Source of the DNA: Flavobacteriaceae bacterium
Lineage (GTDB): Bacteria; Bacteroidota; Bacteroidia; Flavobacteriales; Flavobacteriaceae
DNA length: 64,000 bases
Assembly: GCA_004762155.1 (NCBI GenBank)
Contig: SIHP01000003.1
Coordinates: 1 to 64,000 of the forward strand
Direction: 5' to 3'
Below the pieces are notes generated by a model that was given only the letters and a program-made list of their open reading frames with translations, did not search any database and was not told where the DNA came from. Of the stretch, positions 41,047 to 49,896 are shown in pieces. The translations under genes and the position numbers were made by a program. Numbering within the stretch: the first letter of the stretch is position 1; each line of letters starts with the position of its first letter.

Positions 41047-42666
41047 ATGAAAAAATTACTACTATTTATATTTGTAAATATTATTTGTCTGCCAATGTTT
41101 ACACAAGAGCATGCTTGGGTATATTTAAAAGATAAACCAAGTGAAACGACCTATATAGCAAACCCTTTAACAATGTTATCTCAACGTGCTTTAGATAGGC
41201 GAACAGCGCAAAATATTGATTTAGACTCTAAAGATGTACCTATAGAACAGACCTACTATAATCAAATAGTTGCAGCTTCAGGAATAACTGTTTTGGCAAA
41301 GTCTAAATGGTTAAACGCGATTCATGTTTTAGGTGAAGTAAGTGCTATAAACGATTTAACAAGTACGTTTACTTTTATTGAAAGCATTGAATTTGCTAAT
41401 AATTCACTAAACTCGGGATTGAATTTAAAATCTACTATTAAAAAAAGAGTAGTACATCAAAATAAATTTAAAGGACAACTTGCTGATTTTGATTATGGAG
41501 ATGCAACAAACCAAATAGAAATGTTAGGTGGAGATGTATTGCATACCAATGGATTTACAGGAGAAGGAATGCATATTGCAGTTATAGATGCTGGGTTTCC
41601 TAATGTAAATACATTAGCAGCTTTTTCAAGAATAAGAGATAATAATCAAATTTTAGGAGGTTATGATTTTGTTGCTAGGAGTGAAGAGTTTTATGCTGGA
41701 GATAGTCACGGAACACATGTATTATCGGATATAGCTGGATATATTGAAGGAGAGTTTGTAGGAACAGCACCAGATGCATCTTTTTATTTATTTAGAACAG
41801 AAGATGCACCAAATGAAACACCTTTAGAAGAAACATTATGGGTAGAAGCAGCGGAAAAGGCAGATAGTTTAGGTGTAAATGTTATAAATACATCTTTAGG
41901 ATATACAACTTTTGATAATTCAGATTATGATTATTCTTATTCAGATATGAATGGTGAAACTACTTTTATAAGTAGAGGAGCTGCTATTGGTGTAACAAGA
42001 GGTATGTTATTGGTAAATTCTGCAGGGAATTCAGGAAACGATTCTTGGAAATATATGGGAGCACCATCGGATGCAAAAGGTGTTTTTAGTATTGGAGCAG
42101 TTAATGCAACAGAAACAATAGCAAATTTTAGTTCTTACGGTCCAACTGCAGATGGAAGAATTAAGCCAGATGTTTTAGCACATGGACAAAGTGTGTATAT
42201 TGTAGATTATATAACTGGGAATCCAAGAACGTCTAATGGGACTTCTTTTTCATCACCAGTAATTACAGGAGTCATAGCTTGTTTTTGGCAAGCATTTCCT
42301 ACTAAAACAAATATGGAAATCATGCAGCTTATTAGAGAATCTGCAGATAGATATAACAATCCAACAGATCAACATGGTTATGGCATTCCTGATTTTGCAG
42401 CTGCATATACAACAACACTTTCTACCAAAGATTTATCTTTACGTAAATTAAGTGTTTATCCAAATCCGGCTGAAGATTTCATCAATATTTCTTTAAATAC
42501 ATCAGCAACATATCAATTAAAAGTTTTTTCTGTTTTAGGTGAAAAAATAATGGAAAAGTCAATGAATAATAGTCAAGTTGATCTTTCAGAACTGAAAAGT
42601 GGAATTTATTTTCTAGAAATTTCTAAAGATGATGAAAAGCAGGTTTTTAGGTTGATGAAAAAATAA
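41047..42666 (+). CDS. S8 family serine protease with T9SS type A sorting domain
   Basis: 539 aa. Signal peptide MKKLLLFIFVNIICLPMFTQ and an inhibitor-like pro-region (to about residue 160) are followed by a subtilase domain with an intact triad: Asp181 (IAVIDAGFPN), His221 (DSHGTHVLSDIAG) and Ser400 (NGTSFSSPVITG), plus the oxyanion Asn in NSAGNSGND. The C-terminal domain LSVYPNPAEDFINISL to RLMKK is a type A T9SS sorting signal, so the protease is exported and probably surface-anchored. The next gene starts 24 bases downstream. Confidence 0.92.
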   Translation: MKKLLLFIFVNIICLPMFTQEHAWVYLKDKPSETTYIANPLTMLSQRALDRRTAQNIDLDSKDVPIEQTYYNQIVAASGITVLAKSKWLNAIHVLGEVSAINDLTSTFTFIESIEFANNSLNSGLNLKSTIKKRVVHQNKFKGQLADFDYGDATNQIEMLGGDVLHTNGFTGEGMHIAVIDAGFPNVNTLAAFSRIRDNNQILGGYDFVARSEEFYAGDSHGTHVLSDIAGYIEGEFVGTAPDASFYLFRTEDAPNETPLEETLWVEAAEKADSLGVNVINTSLGYTTFDNSDYDYSYSDMNGETTFISRGAAIGVTRGMLLVNSAGNSGNDSWKYMGAPSDAKGVFSIGAVNATETIANFSSYGPTADGRIKPDVLAHGQSVYIVDYITGNPRTSNGTSFSSPVITGVIACFWQAFPTKTNMEIMQLIRESADRYNNPTDQHGYGIPDFAAAYTTTLSTKDLSLRKLSVYPNPAEDFINISLNTSATYQLKVFSVLGEKIMEKSMNNSQVDLSELKSGIYFLEISKDDEKQVFRLMKK

Positions 42667-42690
42667 TATATTTAGGATCAAAAAAGTATT

Positions 42691-43515
42691 ATGAAAAAAC
42701 ACTTATTACTGCTATTACTTATTTTAAGCGTAAAATCTTTTTCTCAAAAAGATTCAATTGTAAATTATTTAAACAAAAAAGGTAGCATAGTAGCCAAAAA
42801 TGAGGCTCGTTATTTTGAAATTATCACTAAAGAAAAAGAATCACTTTGGTTGGTAAAACGGTTTATAAAAAATAATGGTAAAATAAAAAAAATCTCTTTT
42901 TTCAAAACATCAAAAAAAGAAACTCAAATAGGAGAAGAAATTTTGTATAACTTAAAAGGAGAAGTTATAGGGATTCGTAATTACAATAACTCAGGAAAGA
43001 AACATGGTAAAGCAACCAAATGGTTTGGTAATAAAAATGTAGATATAGAAGGCGGTTATAAAGATGGAAAACAAGTAGGAACTTGGAAGTTTTATCATAC
43101 AAACGGGAAGTTGTCAGCTGAGAAAATTTATAAAAATGGAGAATTAGAAAAAGAAATTTTTTACGATGAAAAAGGTGAAAAGTTACCCAAAGGAGTTTTT
43201 ATAAATGAAGAGGAAAAACACTTTTTTAAAGGAGGAAAAGAAAATTACAATAAAAAGATTAAAGTATTTAATTATAAATTAAATCAATTTAAGAAAAAGA
43301 AAAAGATCAATTATAAGTTTAAAGGAAAAGTTATTGTTAGATATATGATTGACATTGATGGAAAAATCAAAGATGTTACTATAGATGAGCCAATGCCTAA
43401 AGACATGTATGATTTTATAGTAGACTGGTTTGGAAATTTAAAAGGATGGACAACAAAATCAAAAATGAATAGAAAAATTCCTGTAAAATTTTCTCAGCCA
43501 CTTAACTTTAGGTAG
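42691..43515 (+). CDS. YwqK-repeat protein fused to a TonB C-terminal-like domain
   Basis: 274 aa with signal peptide (MKKHLLLLLLILSVKSFSQ). The middle carries YwqK/MORN_2 repeats (GKKHGKATKWFGNKNVDIEG, then DGKQVGTWKFYHTNGKLSAE). The C-terminal ~70 residues (KGKVIVRYMIDIDGKIKDVT to VKFSQPLNF) match the beta-alpha-beta TonB C-terminal domain. A usual TonB has an N-terminal membrane helix and a Pro-rich linker; here a cleavable-looking signal and repeats replace them, so energy transduction is doubtful. It follows the S8 protease gene by 24 bases and may be cotranscribed with it. Confidence 0.8.
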   Translation: MKKHLLLLLLILSVKSFSQKDSIVNYLNKKGSIVAKNEARYFEIITKEKESLWLVKRFIKNNGKIKKISFFKTSKKETQIGEEILYNLKGEVIGIRNYNNSGKKHGKATKWFGNKNVDIEGGYKDGKQVGTWKFYHTNGKLSAEKIYKNGELEKEIFYDEKGEKLPKGVFINEEEKHFFKGGKENYNKKIKVFNYKLNQFKKKKKINYKFKGKVIVRYMIDIDGKIKDVTIDEPMPKDMYDFIVDWFGNLKGWTTKSKMNRKIPVKFSQPLNFR

Positions 43516-43556
43516 GTCAAGAATATTTTTAGAAATTTCAGTAATTAATTTTAATA

Positions 43557-44489
43557 ATGACAAATAAAATAACAGAACTTTTTAAAACAGAATATCCAAT
43601 AATTCAAGGAGGAATGATTTGGGTTTCTGGCTGGAAGTTAGCTTCAGCGGTTTCTAATGCTGGTGGTTTAGGTTTAATTGGTGCAGGATCTATGTATCCA
43701 GAAGTTTTAAGAGAACATATTCAAAAATGTAAAAAAGCAACCACTAAACCTTTTGGTGTTAATGTACCAATGTTGTATCCAGAAATTGAAAAAATAATGG
43801 ATATTATTGTTTCAGAAGATGTGAAAATAGTATTTACATCTGCAGGAAATCCAAAAACATGGACAAGCTTTTTAAAAGAAAAAGGGATTACTGTTGTTCA
43901 TGTAGTAAGTTCTGTGAAATTTGCCTTAAAATCAGAAGCAGCAGGTGTTGATGCAGTTGTTTGTGAAGGTTTTGAAGCGGGTGGACATAATGGAAGAGAA
44001 GAAACGACAACGTTTACATTAATTCCTATGGTAAAAGAACAGGTTAAAATACCTGTAATTGCAGCTGGTGGAATTGGAACAGGAAGAGGAATGTTAGCTG
44101 CAATGGTTTTAGGAGCCGATGGTGTACAAATTGGAAGTAGATTTGCAGCTACTATAGAATCATCTGCACACGATAACTTTAAGGAAACTATTGTTGAGGT
44201 TAAAGATGGCGATACGCAGCTTACTTTAAAAGAATTGGCTCCAGTTCGTTTGATAAAGAATAAGTTTTTTGATGAAGTTCAAGAATTGTATCAAAAAAAT
44301 CCTACTGTTTCTGAAATAAAAGAATTGTTAGGAAGAGCGCGTGCAAAAAAAGGAATGTTTCAAGGCGATTTAGATAATGGTGAGTTAGAAATTGGACAAG
44401 TAGCAGGTTTAATTCACGAAATTAAATCAGCAAAACAAGTACTAGATGAAATTGTAGCTGAATTTAATGAGGTTAGAGGTAGTTTTTAA
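43557..44489 (+). CDS. NAD(P)H-dependent flavin oxidoreductase (YrpB/nitronate monooxygenase/FabK-like)
   Basis: 310 aa TIM-barrel flavoprotein. Diagnostic parts are the opening YPIIQGGMIWVSGWKLASAV, the FMN-phosphate motif GFEAGGHNGREE (about residues 139-150), IPVIAAGGIGTGRGMLAAMV and LGADGVQIGSRFAAT. It belongs to the nitronate monooxygenase/2-nitropropane dioxygenase-like family, which includes enoyl-ACP reductase FabK. Substrate not predictable. The gene lies alone, and an 89-bp featureless gap separates it from the convergent anti-sigma gene. Confidence 0.9.
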   Translation: MTNKITELFKTEYPIIQGGMIWVSGWKLASAVSNAGGLGLIGAGSMYPEVLREHIQKCKKATTKPFGVNVPMLYPEIEKIMDIIVSEDVKIVFTSAGNPKTWTSFLKEKGITVVHVVSSVKFALKSEAAGVDAVVCEGFEAGGHNGREETTTFTLIPMVKEQVKIPVIAAGGIGTGRGMLAAMVLGADGVQIGSRFAATIESSAHDNFKETIVEVKDGDTQLTLKELAPVRLIKNKFFDEVQELYQKNPTVSEIKELLGRARAKKGMFQGDLDNGELEIGQVAGLIHEIKSAKQVLDEIVAEFNEVRGSF

Positions 44490-44578
44490 CGATTTTTACT
44501 CTTAAAGAAGAAATTAAAAACAAATAGAATTACACTTAATATTAGTGAGGTTTTGTTTGTTTAAAGAAGTAATAATAC

Positions 44579-45361
44579 CTAAAACTCATCAATCAATTCT
44601 ACAGCCATTTCATAATTGTAATTATATTTACTATCCAAAATTTTATAAAGCATCTTTTTAGCATTATTAGTATCTTTTTCTTTTAAATAGATTAAAAAAA
44701 GGTACCAATAACCACGTGAACTTTCTAAAGAATATGTTTTTGTTAAGGTGTTAAAAGTTTGTTTTGCTTTAGTATAATCTTCCAGTTTTACATAAGAAAC
44801 ACCTTTGTAAATTAGTTCATAAGGGTCTATACTTTTGTCATCAATAAGAGTAAGTACACCAGTATAGTTTTTAGCTTCAAAAGCTTGCTCAATTTTTATA
44901 AGATAATTTTTATCATCTCCCTTTTCAATTAAGGAAGGTAAATCATTCCAATCAGTGTATTCTTCATAATATGAATTAACATTTGATTGTAAATTAGTTT
45001 TTATCAAAAAAGCAATTAATAAAATAGCGGCTGCAGCTGCAGTAAATTTATAAATTAAACGAAAAGAAGTTTTTTTCTTGCCTCTAAATTCAAGAGTGCT
45101 TTTTCTAATGAAATCAGAAGTTTCTTTTACTTCCTTTGTGTTTAATTCAGTTGTATAATGATCAATTAATTGAGTGTCATTTAAAATTGAAGTATCAGTA
45201 TTAAAATTTTCGTTAAACGTTTTGTGTAGGTTTATTTCTAAGATAATATCTTCCTTAAAATCAGGATTTTCATTCATCTTTTTTTCAAACAAAAACCGTT
45301 CGTTTTTGTCCATTTTATCATGAATATATCTTTCTATTTCGTTGTTATTTGTATCGTCCAT
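44579..45361 (-). CDS. Putative membrane anti-sigma factor with TPR-like C-terminus
   Basis: 260 aa coded directly after an ECF sigma factor. The cytoplasmic N-terminal ~100 residues begin MDDTNNNEIERYIHDKMDKN and contain the ERFLFEKKMNENPDFKEDII pattern found in many flavobacterial anti-sigma proteins (helical, no zinc motif). One membrane helix KFTAAAAAILLIAFLIKT (about residues 106-123) follows. The periplasmic part has TPR-like helices (YELIYKGVSYVKLEDYTKAK). The start ATG sits at the stop of the sigma gene with a one-base overlap, so stoichiometric coexpression is likely. It would hold the sigma factor at the membrane until a periplasmic signal arrives. Confidence 0.75.
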   Translation of the reverse strand: MDDTNNNEIERYIHDKMDKNERFLFEKKMNENPDFKEDIILEINLHKTFNENFNTDTSILNDTQLIDHYTTELNTKEVKETSDFIRKSTLEFRGKKKTSFRLIYKFTAAAAAILLIAFLIKTNLQSNVNSYYEEYTDWNDLPSLIEKGDDKNYLIKIEQAFEAKNYTGVLTLIDDKSIDPYELIYKGVSYVKLEDYTKAKQTFNTLTKTYSLESSRGYWYLFLIYLKEKDTNNAKKMLYKILDSKYNYNYEMAVELIDEF

Positions 45362-45915
45362 TATTTTAAATTGTTATAACGATTGTCCTTTTTTATTAAT
45401 GCTATTAATTTTGCCTTACATTTAAAAACACGCTGTCTTACTGTGTTTATAGACGCATATGAGTATTCTTCTAATAATTCTTGATAATTCATTCCGTTAA
45501 AATAATTACCTAAAATTTCTTTACAATTAGAAGACATTTTTTGAAAAGCGTTTCTATACAAATCTCTTCGTTCTTCTTGAATAATAAATAAAACTAAATC
45601 ACTCTCTTTATTCTCTAGTGTTGGTGTAGTGTTATTTATTACCTGTTTTTTTCTGTTTTTTAATGAAGTTTTCCAAATGTTTTTGCAAACAGTAAAAAAA
45701 TAGGCTTCAAAAGAGTTTATTTTTAAAGGCTTTTTTTTGTGGGCAATTATTAAATAAACTAAGGCATCATGAAAAACATCTTCAACATCTTCTTGTTTCC
45801 CCTTGTTGCTTAAAACAAAGGAACTTACTTTATTGTAAAATTTGTTATATATTTCTGAAGTTGTTTTTTCATCACCTTGTATTAAAGCATTTAAATATTT
45901 CTCACTTTCTGTCAT
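45361..45915 (-). CDS. ECF-type RNA polymerase sigma-70 factor
   Basis: 184 aa from ATG 45915 (MTESEKYLNALIQGDEKTTS); the longer start at 45936 falls inside the -7 element at 45941-45934. Region 2 contains YNKFYNKVSSFVLSNKGKQE and DVEDVFHDALVYLI (core binding) and FEAYFFTVCKNIW. Region 4 contains NCKEILGNYFNGMNYQELLE and SINTVRQRVFKCKAKLI, a helix-turn-helix for -35 recognition. It is divergent from the S8 lipoprotein/CHAT operon, which is its likely target. Confidence 0.9.
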   Translation of the reverse strand: MTESEKYLNALIQGDEKTTSEIYNKFYNKVSSFVLSNKGKQEDVEDVFHDALVYLIIAHKKKPLKINSFEAYFFTVCKNIWKTSLKNRKKQVINNTTPTLENKESDLVLFIIQEERRDLYRNAFQKMSSNCKEILGNYFNGMNYQELLEEYSYASINTVRQRVFKCKAKLIALIKKDNRYNNLK

Positions 45916-45933
45916 AAAATTAAAAATGTGAAT

Positions 45934-45941
45934 CAAAAATA
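45934..45941 (-). promoter_or_regulatory. -7 element of the sigma/anti-sigma operon
   Basis: TATTTTTG on the minus strand, a perfect TAnnTTTG, 18 bases upstream of ATG 45915. Confidence 0.6.
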
Positions 45942-46054
45942 GCTAAAATAAATGGGTAATGAATTCATTAAATCAAACCTTATATATAGGAGAGCACTTT
46001 TAAAATCTAGTATTTATGGTGCTTTTTTCTATCTATAATTAAAAACCTACACAC

Positions 46055-47299
46055 ATGAATTTTTATAAATTACTTTTCATTTTTATAGTAAGCAGTTTTT
46101 TTGTCAAATGTACAGTTGACCATGAAGAGGTAAAAGAAACTTTTGTAGAACAACAAAGGCAACAATCCACTAAAATTTTAAGCATACCAAAATATTCTAA
46201 AACAGAATTGATTATAAAATTTAAAAATGATGTATCAGATTTAGAAAAAAATAAGGCAAGAAAACAATATGCTGTAGTAAGTTATGAGTATTGCGATTTG
46301 TGTACTGATTTGTTAATTGAAAAATGGAATTTTGGAGAAGATGCGAATATTGAAGATAAAAAATTATCGATACAATCGGGTAGTGGAGGACCAGAAGGAA
46401 TCATTACAAATGTAGATAATGAGTTTACTTTTCACTTAGAAAATGAAAATAACACCAATTTGTCTGTTGAAGGTTTGTATGATTATAGTTCGCAAATAGT
46501 AGGAACGAATTCTGGAGTAACATTAGCAGTTTTAGATACTGGAATTGATGCCAATTATCCGTTATTTGATGTGCCTTTTCTGTACAGTTCTGATGGAGTT
46601 TCTGTAAGTGGAGAAACATCTGGCTGGGATTTTGTAAATCATGATAACGATTTTTTTGATGATTTTAATTTAATTCACGGAACCAAAGTGTCTTATATTA
46701 TAAATAAGAAATTAAAAGAAGCAGCTATTCCGCATCAAATTTTACCAGTTAAAGTTTGTGATGCAAATGGAATTGCAACGTATTTTGATATTTTATGTGG
46801 TTTAAATTATGCATTACCAAGAGTTCATATTATCCAAATGAGTTTGGGTTGGTATGATGATAATTCTTACGTAAATTCAATTTTTAATGACTTGGTAGAT
46901 GAGTTTTCTAATGTTTTAATTGTAACTTCTGCAGGAAATAGTGCTGTTAATAATGATGTTGTTAGTCATTATCCGTCGTCATATCCACAAGTAAATATTT
47001 TGGCAATTGCTGCAGCAAATACAGATCTTTCAGATATAGCCGATTTTTCTAATTACGGAATAAATAATGTAGATTTTTACGCACCTGGAGAAGAAATTTT
47101 ATTTTATGATCTTGTTGGTATTCCTTTACCTATTTCTGGTACTTCGTATGCAGCACCTTTAGTAGCAGCAAAAGCTGCAAAAATTTTATATGATTCTGGC
47201 ATGACACACAGTACAGATCAAATAATAGACGATTTAAATACAATTGGAACAGATCAAACCTATTCAAAGTCAGTAAAGTATTCTAAATTATTAAATTAG
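46055..47299 (+). CDS. S8 family serine protease, putative lipoprotein
   Basis: 414 aa. The N-terminus MNFYKLLFIFIVSSFFVKC looks like a lipoprotein signal with Cys19 as lipidation site. The pro-region ends near residue 145. The subtilase domain has Asp161 (LAVLDTGIDAN), His208 (LIHGTKVSYI), Asn295 (TSAGNSA) and Ser364 (ISGTSYAAPLV), so the triad is intact. It lacks a T9SS sorting tail, unlike the S8 enzyme at 41047, and is probably periplasmic or outer-membrane tethered. It is divergent from the ECF sigma gene and 24 bases upstream of the CHAT gene, so protease and CHAT protein are likely cotranscribed. Confidence 0.88.
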   Translation: MNFYKLLFIFIVSSFFVKCTVDHEEVKETFVEQQRQQSTKILSIPKYSKTELIIKFKNDVSDLEKNKARKQYAVVSYEYCDLCTDLLIEKWNFGEDANIEDKKLSIQSGSGGPEGIITNVDNEFTFHLENENNTNLSVEGLYDYSSQIVGTNSGVTLAVLDTGIDANYPLFDVPFLYSSDGVSVSGETSGWDFVNHDNDFFDDFNLIHGTKVSYIINKKLKEAAIPHQILPVKVCDANGIATYFDILCGLNYALPRVHIIQMSLGWYDDNSYVNSIFNDLVDEFSNVLIVTSAGNSAVNNDVVSHYPSSYPQVNILAIAAANTDLSDIADFSNYGINNVDFYAPGEEILFYDLVGIPLPISGTSYAAPLVAAKAAKILYDSGMTHSTDQIIDDLNTIGTDQTYSKSVKYSKLLN

Positions 47300-47323
47300 A
47301 GGTTTTAAACAACAGCTAATTTT

Positions 47324-49834
47324 ATGATTCGATTTGTTTTATTGATTTTCATTTTCTTTTGGAACACTGTTTTGTTTGCTCAAAATATTACTTCAGAAAA
47401 TGAACAAATAGATGCTATTTACAGTTCAAAAGAAAGTAACGCTATAAAAACAGCAAAAATGAAGGCTTTTATAGAAACTGAAATAAAGTTGTTGGACACC
47501 ATAACTTTGTCCAAAGCATATCACAAATTAGGATTATTATTTTATAAAAACAGCAATTATAAAAAGGCAATAGCGATAACAGAAAAAGCTGTAGAATTAA
47601 GAAGTTCATTAGATACTATTGATTATTATAAACTCAATAACAGTTTGTTTAATATCAATTTCTATTATAAGTTTTTAGATGATAAATTAAATAGAAAAGA
47701 GGTACTTTATAAACTTATACAACAACCAGAGAAAAATAAATTTACTTATAAAGCGTATATAGATTTAGGATATCTCGTATCTGAAAACGGCGATTATTAT
47801 AAGGCGATAGCATATTTTAAAAATGTAATAAACTCGTTTGATAATTATAAAGATGTAAATACATTATTATATGCACACAAGGCATCTATTTATGTGTATA
47901 GTGAAATAGATGAAACCAAAAGAAATTTAGAGGTTATACAATATCATCAGCAAAAAATAAATGAATTGGTTGCTGCATATGGTTTTTCAAAAGATCCAGC
48001 AGTAAACAATAATTTAGGGAATATTTATGAAGATTTTGCGCTACAAGAAAAAGCAATTAATGAATATCAAGAAGCATTAAATATATATTTAAAGAATAAC
48101 GATTTGTTAAATACGAGCCAATTATATAACAATATTGGACGAATTTACAGCAAATTAAAAGAAGCTGATAAAGCTAATGAGTATTTTAATAAAGGATTGG
48201 CAATTACACAATCTCAAAAAGTAAAAGCATCCATATATTCCAACAAAGCTTCCTTTTTAGAAGATGATAAAATTAAATTTTATCAAAAAGCAATTCATAC
48301 TTTATTAGGTAGAGAATATGAAAATGTATTACCGAATTTTGAAGACATTCAAAAGTCAGTATATCGTTTAGATGTTTTAGATAATTTGGTAAATATATTT
48401 GAAGTTACTATTACAAATTACGAAGTTGAAAAACAAACGCAGCTTTTAAATAAAGCAACAGCACTTAGTCTTTTAATAGACAAATTACTTTCATCAATTC
48501 GTTTAGAAAGTGAGGTAGACATGTCTAAATTATTTTGGATTCGTAAAGCATCTCGTTTTTATATGTCGGCAGTAAAAACATGTTATTTTAAAAATGATGT
48601 TGATCAGGCTTTTTATTTTATGGAAAAGAATAAATCGTTATTGCTTTTAGAAAGCTTAAAGAAAGAAGAAACCAAAATAATAAATTCCTTAGCTATCGTT
48701 TCTTTAAATGATGCAATTTCAACACACATAACCTCAGAAAGAAATTTACTGGCTTATATTTTAAATGATGAAGAAGGTTACGGAATCTTTTGTAGTAAAA
48801 ATGAAAAGTTGTTTTTTAAACTAGCAGAAGTACCTACATTATTACAAGATATTGATGTTTTAAAAGAAAAAATGACACAATATTTTGTGAATATAGATGA
48901 TAAAGAAACTTACAATACTATAGCAAATGCTGTTTTTAAAAAAATACTCCCTTTTAAAAACGCAATGAATAGTGTAAAAGGAAAACAGCTGATTATAATT
49001 CCTGATTATAAATTACAATATATAAATTTTGAAGCTTTAATTACCAATATAGCAACAGCACGTTATTTATTTGAAGATGCTGAAATAAGTTATTTTTTAT
49101 CCGCTTCTGTATCGCATCAATTGCAGTCAAAAAATAAAGAAAAGATAAAAACAAAAGTGTTGGGTTTTGCTCCTGTAGAATTTAAAATAGACGGATTGTT
49201 ACCTTTAAAAAGAAGTGAAACAATTATGCAAGAAATAAAGGATATTTATCCTAGTGATATCTATTTAAAAGAAGCAGCAACAAAAGAATTGTTTGAGCAA
49301 AAAATAAAAGAATACACTATTATTCATATAAATTCACACGCAGGAATTACAGATAATACAGGAGAACCCTGGCTTGCTTTTTATGAACAAAAAATAGATT
49401 TAAAAGAAATATCTGAATTACAAAATAAAGCAGCAATAGTAGTTTTAGATGCCTGTAAAGGAGCATCAGGAAAACAAGAAATAGGCGAAGGTATTATGAG
49501 TTTGGCAAGAGGTTTTTTTAGAGGAGGAGCCAAAAGCGTACTTACAAATCAATGGAATGCAAATGAAAAAGCAACCAATGAAATTTTAATCAACTTTTAC
49601 AAGGAATTAAAAAAAGGAAATACCAAATCAAAAGCTTTGTATAATGCTAAAAAGAAATATTTAGCTACTCATCAATTGAGTGAAGTTTCTCCTTATTATT
49701 GGGCTTCGCTAATTTTAATTGGTGATTATAATACTTTGGAGAATACTAATGGTATAAAAAACATATGGTTTTGGTTTTTAGGTAGCTGCATGTTTATTTT
49801 TTTATTCTTTACAAAAAAAAAGAGATTGATTTAA
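47324..49834 (+). CDS. Secreted TPR-CHAT domain protease-like protein, C-terminally membrane anchored
   Basis: 836 aa. A signal peptide (MIRFVLLIFIFFWNTVLFAQ) is followed by tetratricopeptide repeats (about residues 60-310, for example GLLFYKNSNYKKAIAITEKA and NIYEDFALQEKAINEYQEAL), a linker, and a C-terminal CHAT domain (about 540-805). The caspase-type dyad is intact: His672 in IIHINSHAG and Cys711 in VVLDACKGASG. A membrane helix (about 814-829) and a KKKR tail end the protein. CHAT peptidases act in bacterial conflict and cell-death pathways. Here the domain would face the periplasm. Cotranscription with the S8 protease next to an ECF sigma pair suggests a stress-triggered proteolytic cascade (inference). 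Confidence 0.88.
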   Translation: MIRFVLLIFIFFWNTVLFAQNITSENEQIDAIYSSKESNAIKTAKMKAFIETEIKLLDTITLSKAYHKLGLLFYKNSNYKKAIAITEKAVELRSSLDTIDYYKLNNSLFNINFYYKFLDDKLNRKEVLYKLIQQPEKNKFTYKAYIDLGYLVSENGDYYKAIAYFKNVINSFDNYKDVNTLLYAHKASIYVYSEIDETKRNLEVIQYHQQKINELVAAYGFSKDPAVNNNLGNIYEDFALQEKAINEYQEALNIYLKNNDLLNTSQLYNNIGRIYSKLKEADKANEYFNKGLAITQSQKVKASIYSNKASFLEDDKIKFYQKAIHTLLGREYENVLPNFEDIQKSVYRLDVLDNLVNIFEVTITNYEVEKQTQLLNKATALSLLIDKLLSSIRLESEVDMSKLFWIRKASRFYMSAVKTCYFKNDVDQAFYFMEKNKSLLLLESLKKEETKIINSLAIVSLNDAISTHITSERNLLAYILNDEEGYGIFCSKNEKLFFKLAEVPTLLQDIDVLKEKMTQYFVNIDDKETYNTIANAVFKKILPFKNAMNSVKGKQLIIIPDYKLQYINFEALITNIATARYLFEDAEISYFLSASVSHQLQSKNKEKIKTKVLGFAPVEFKIDGLLPLKRSETIMQEIKDIYPSDIYLKEAATKELFEQKIKEYTIIHINSHAGITDNTGEPWLAFYEQKIDLKEISELQNKAAIVVLDACKGASGKQEIGEGIMSLARGFFRGGAKSVLTNQWNANEKATNEILINFYKELKKGNTKSKALYNAKKKYLATHQLSEVSPYYWASLILIGDYNTLENTNGIKNIWFWFLGSCMFIFLFFTKKKRLI

Positions 49835-49846
49835 ATATAGTTTTTG

Positions 49847-49854
49847 TAGATTTG
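49847..49854 (+). promoter_or_regulatory. -7 element of the RHS operon
   Basis: TAGATTTG, a perfect TAnnTTTG, 42 bases before ATG 49897. The RHS genes therefore have their own promoter apart from the CHAT operon. Confidence 0.6.
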
Positions 49855-49896
49855 GGGTCTTAAAAATAAATTGCTAATTTTTATATACCTTATTTT

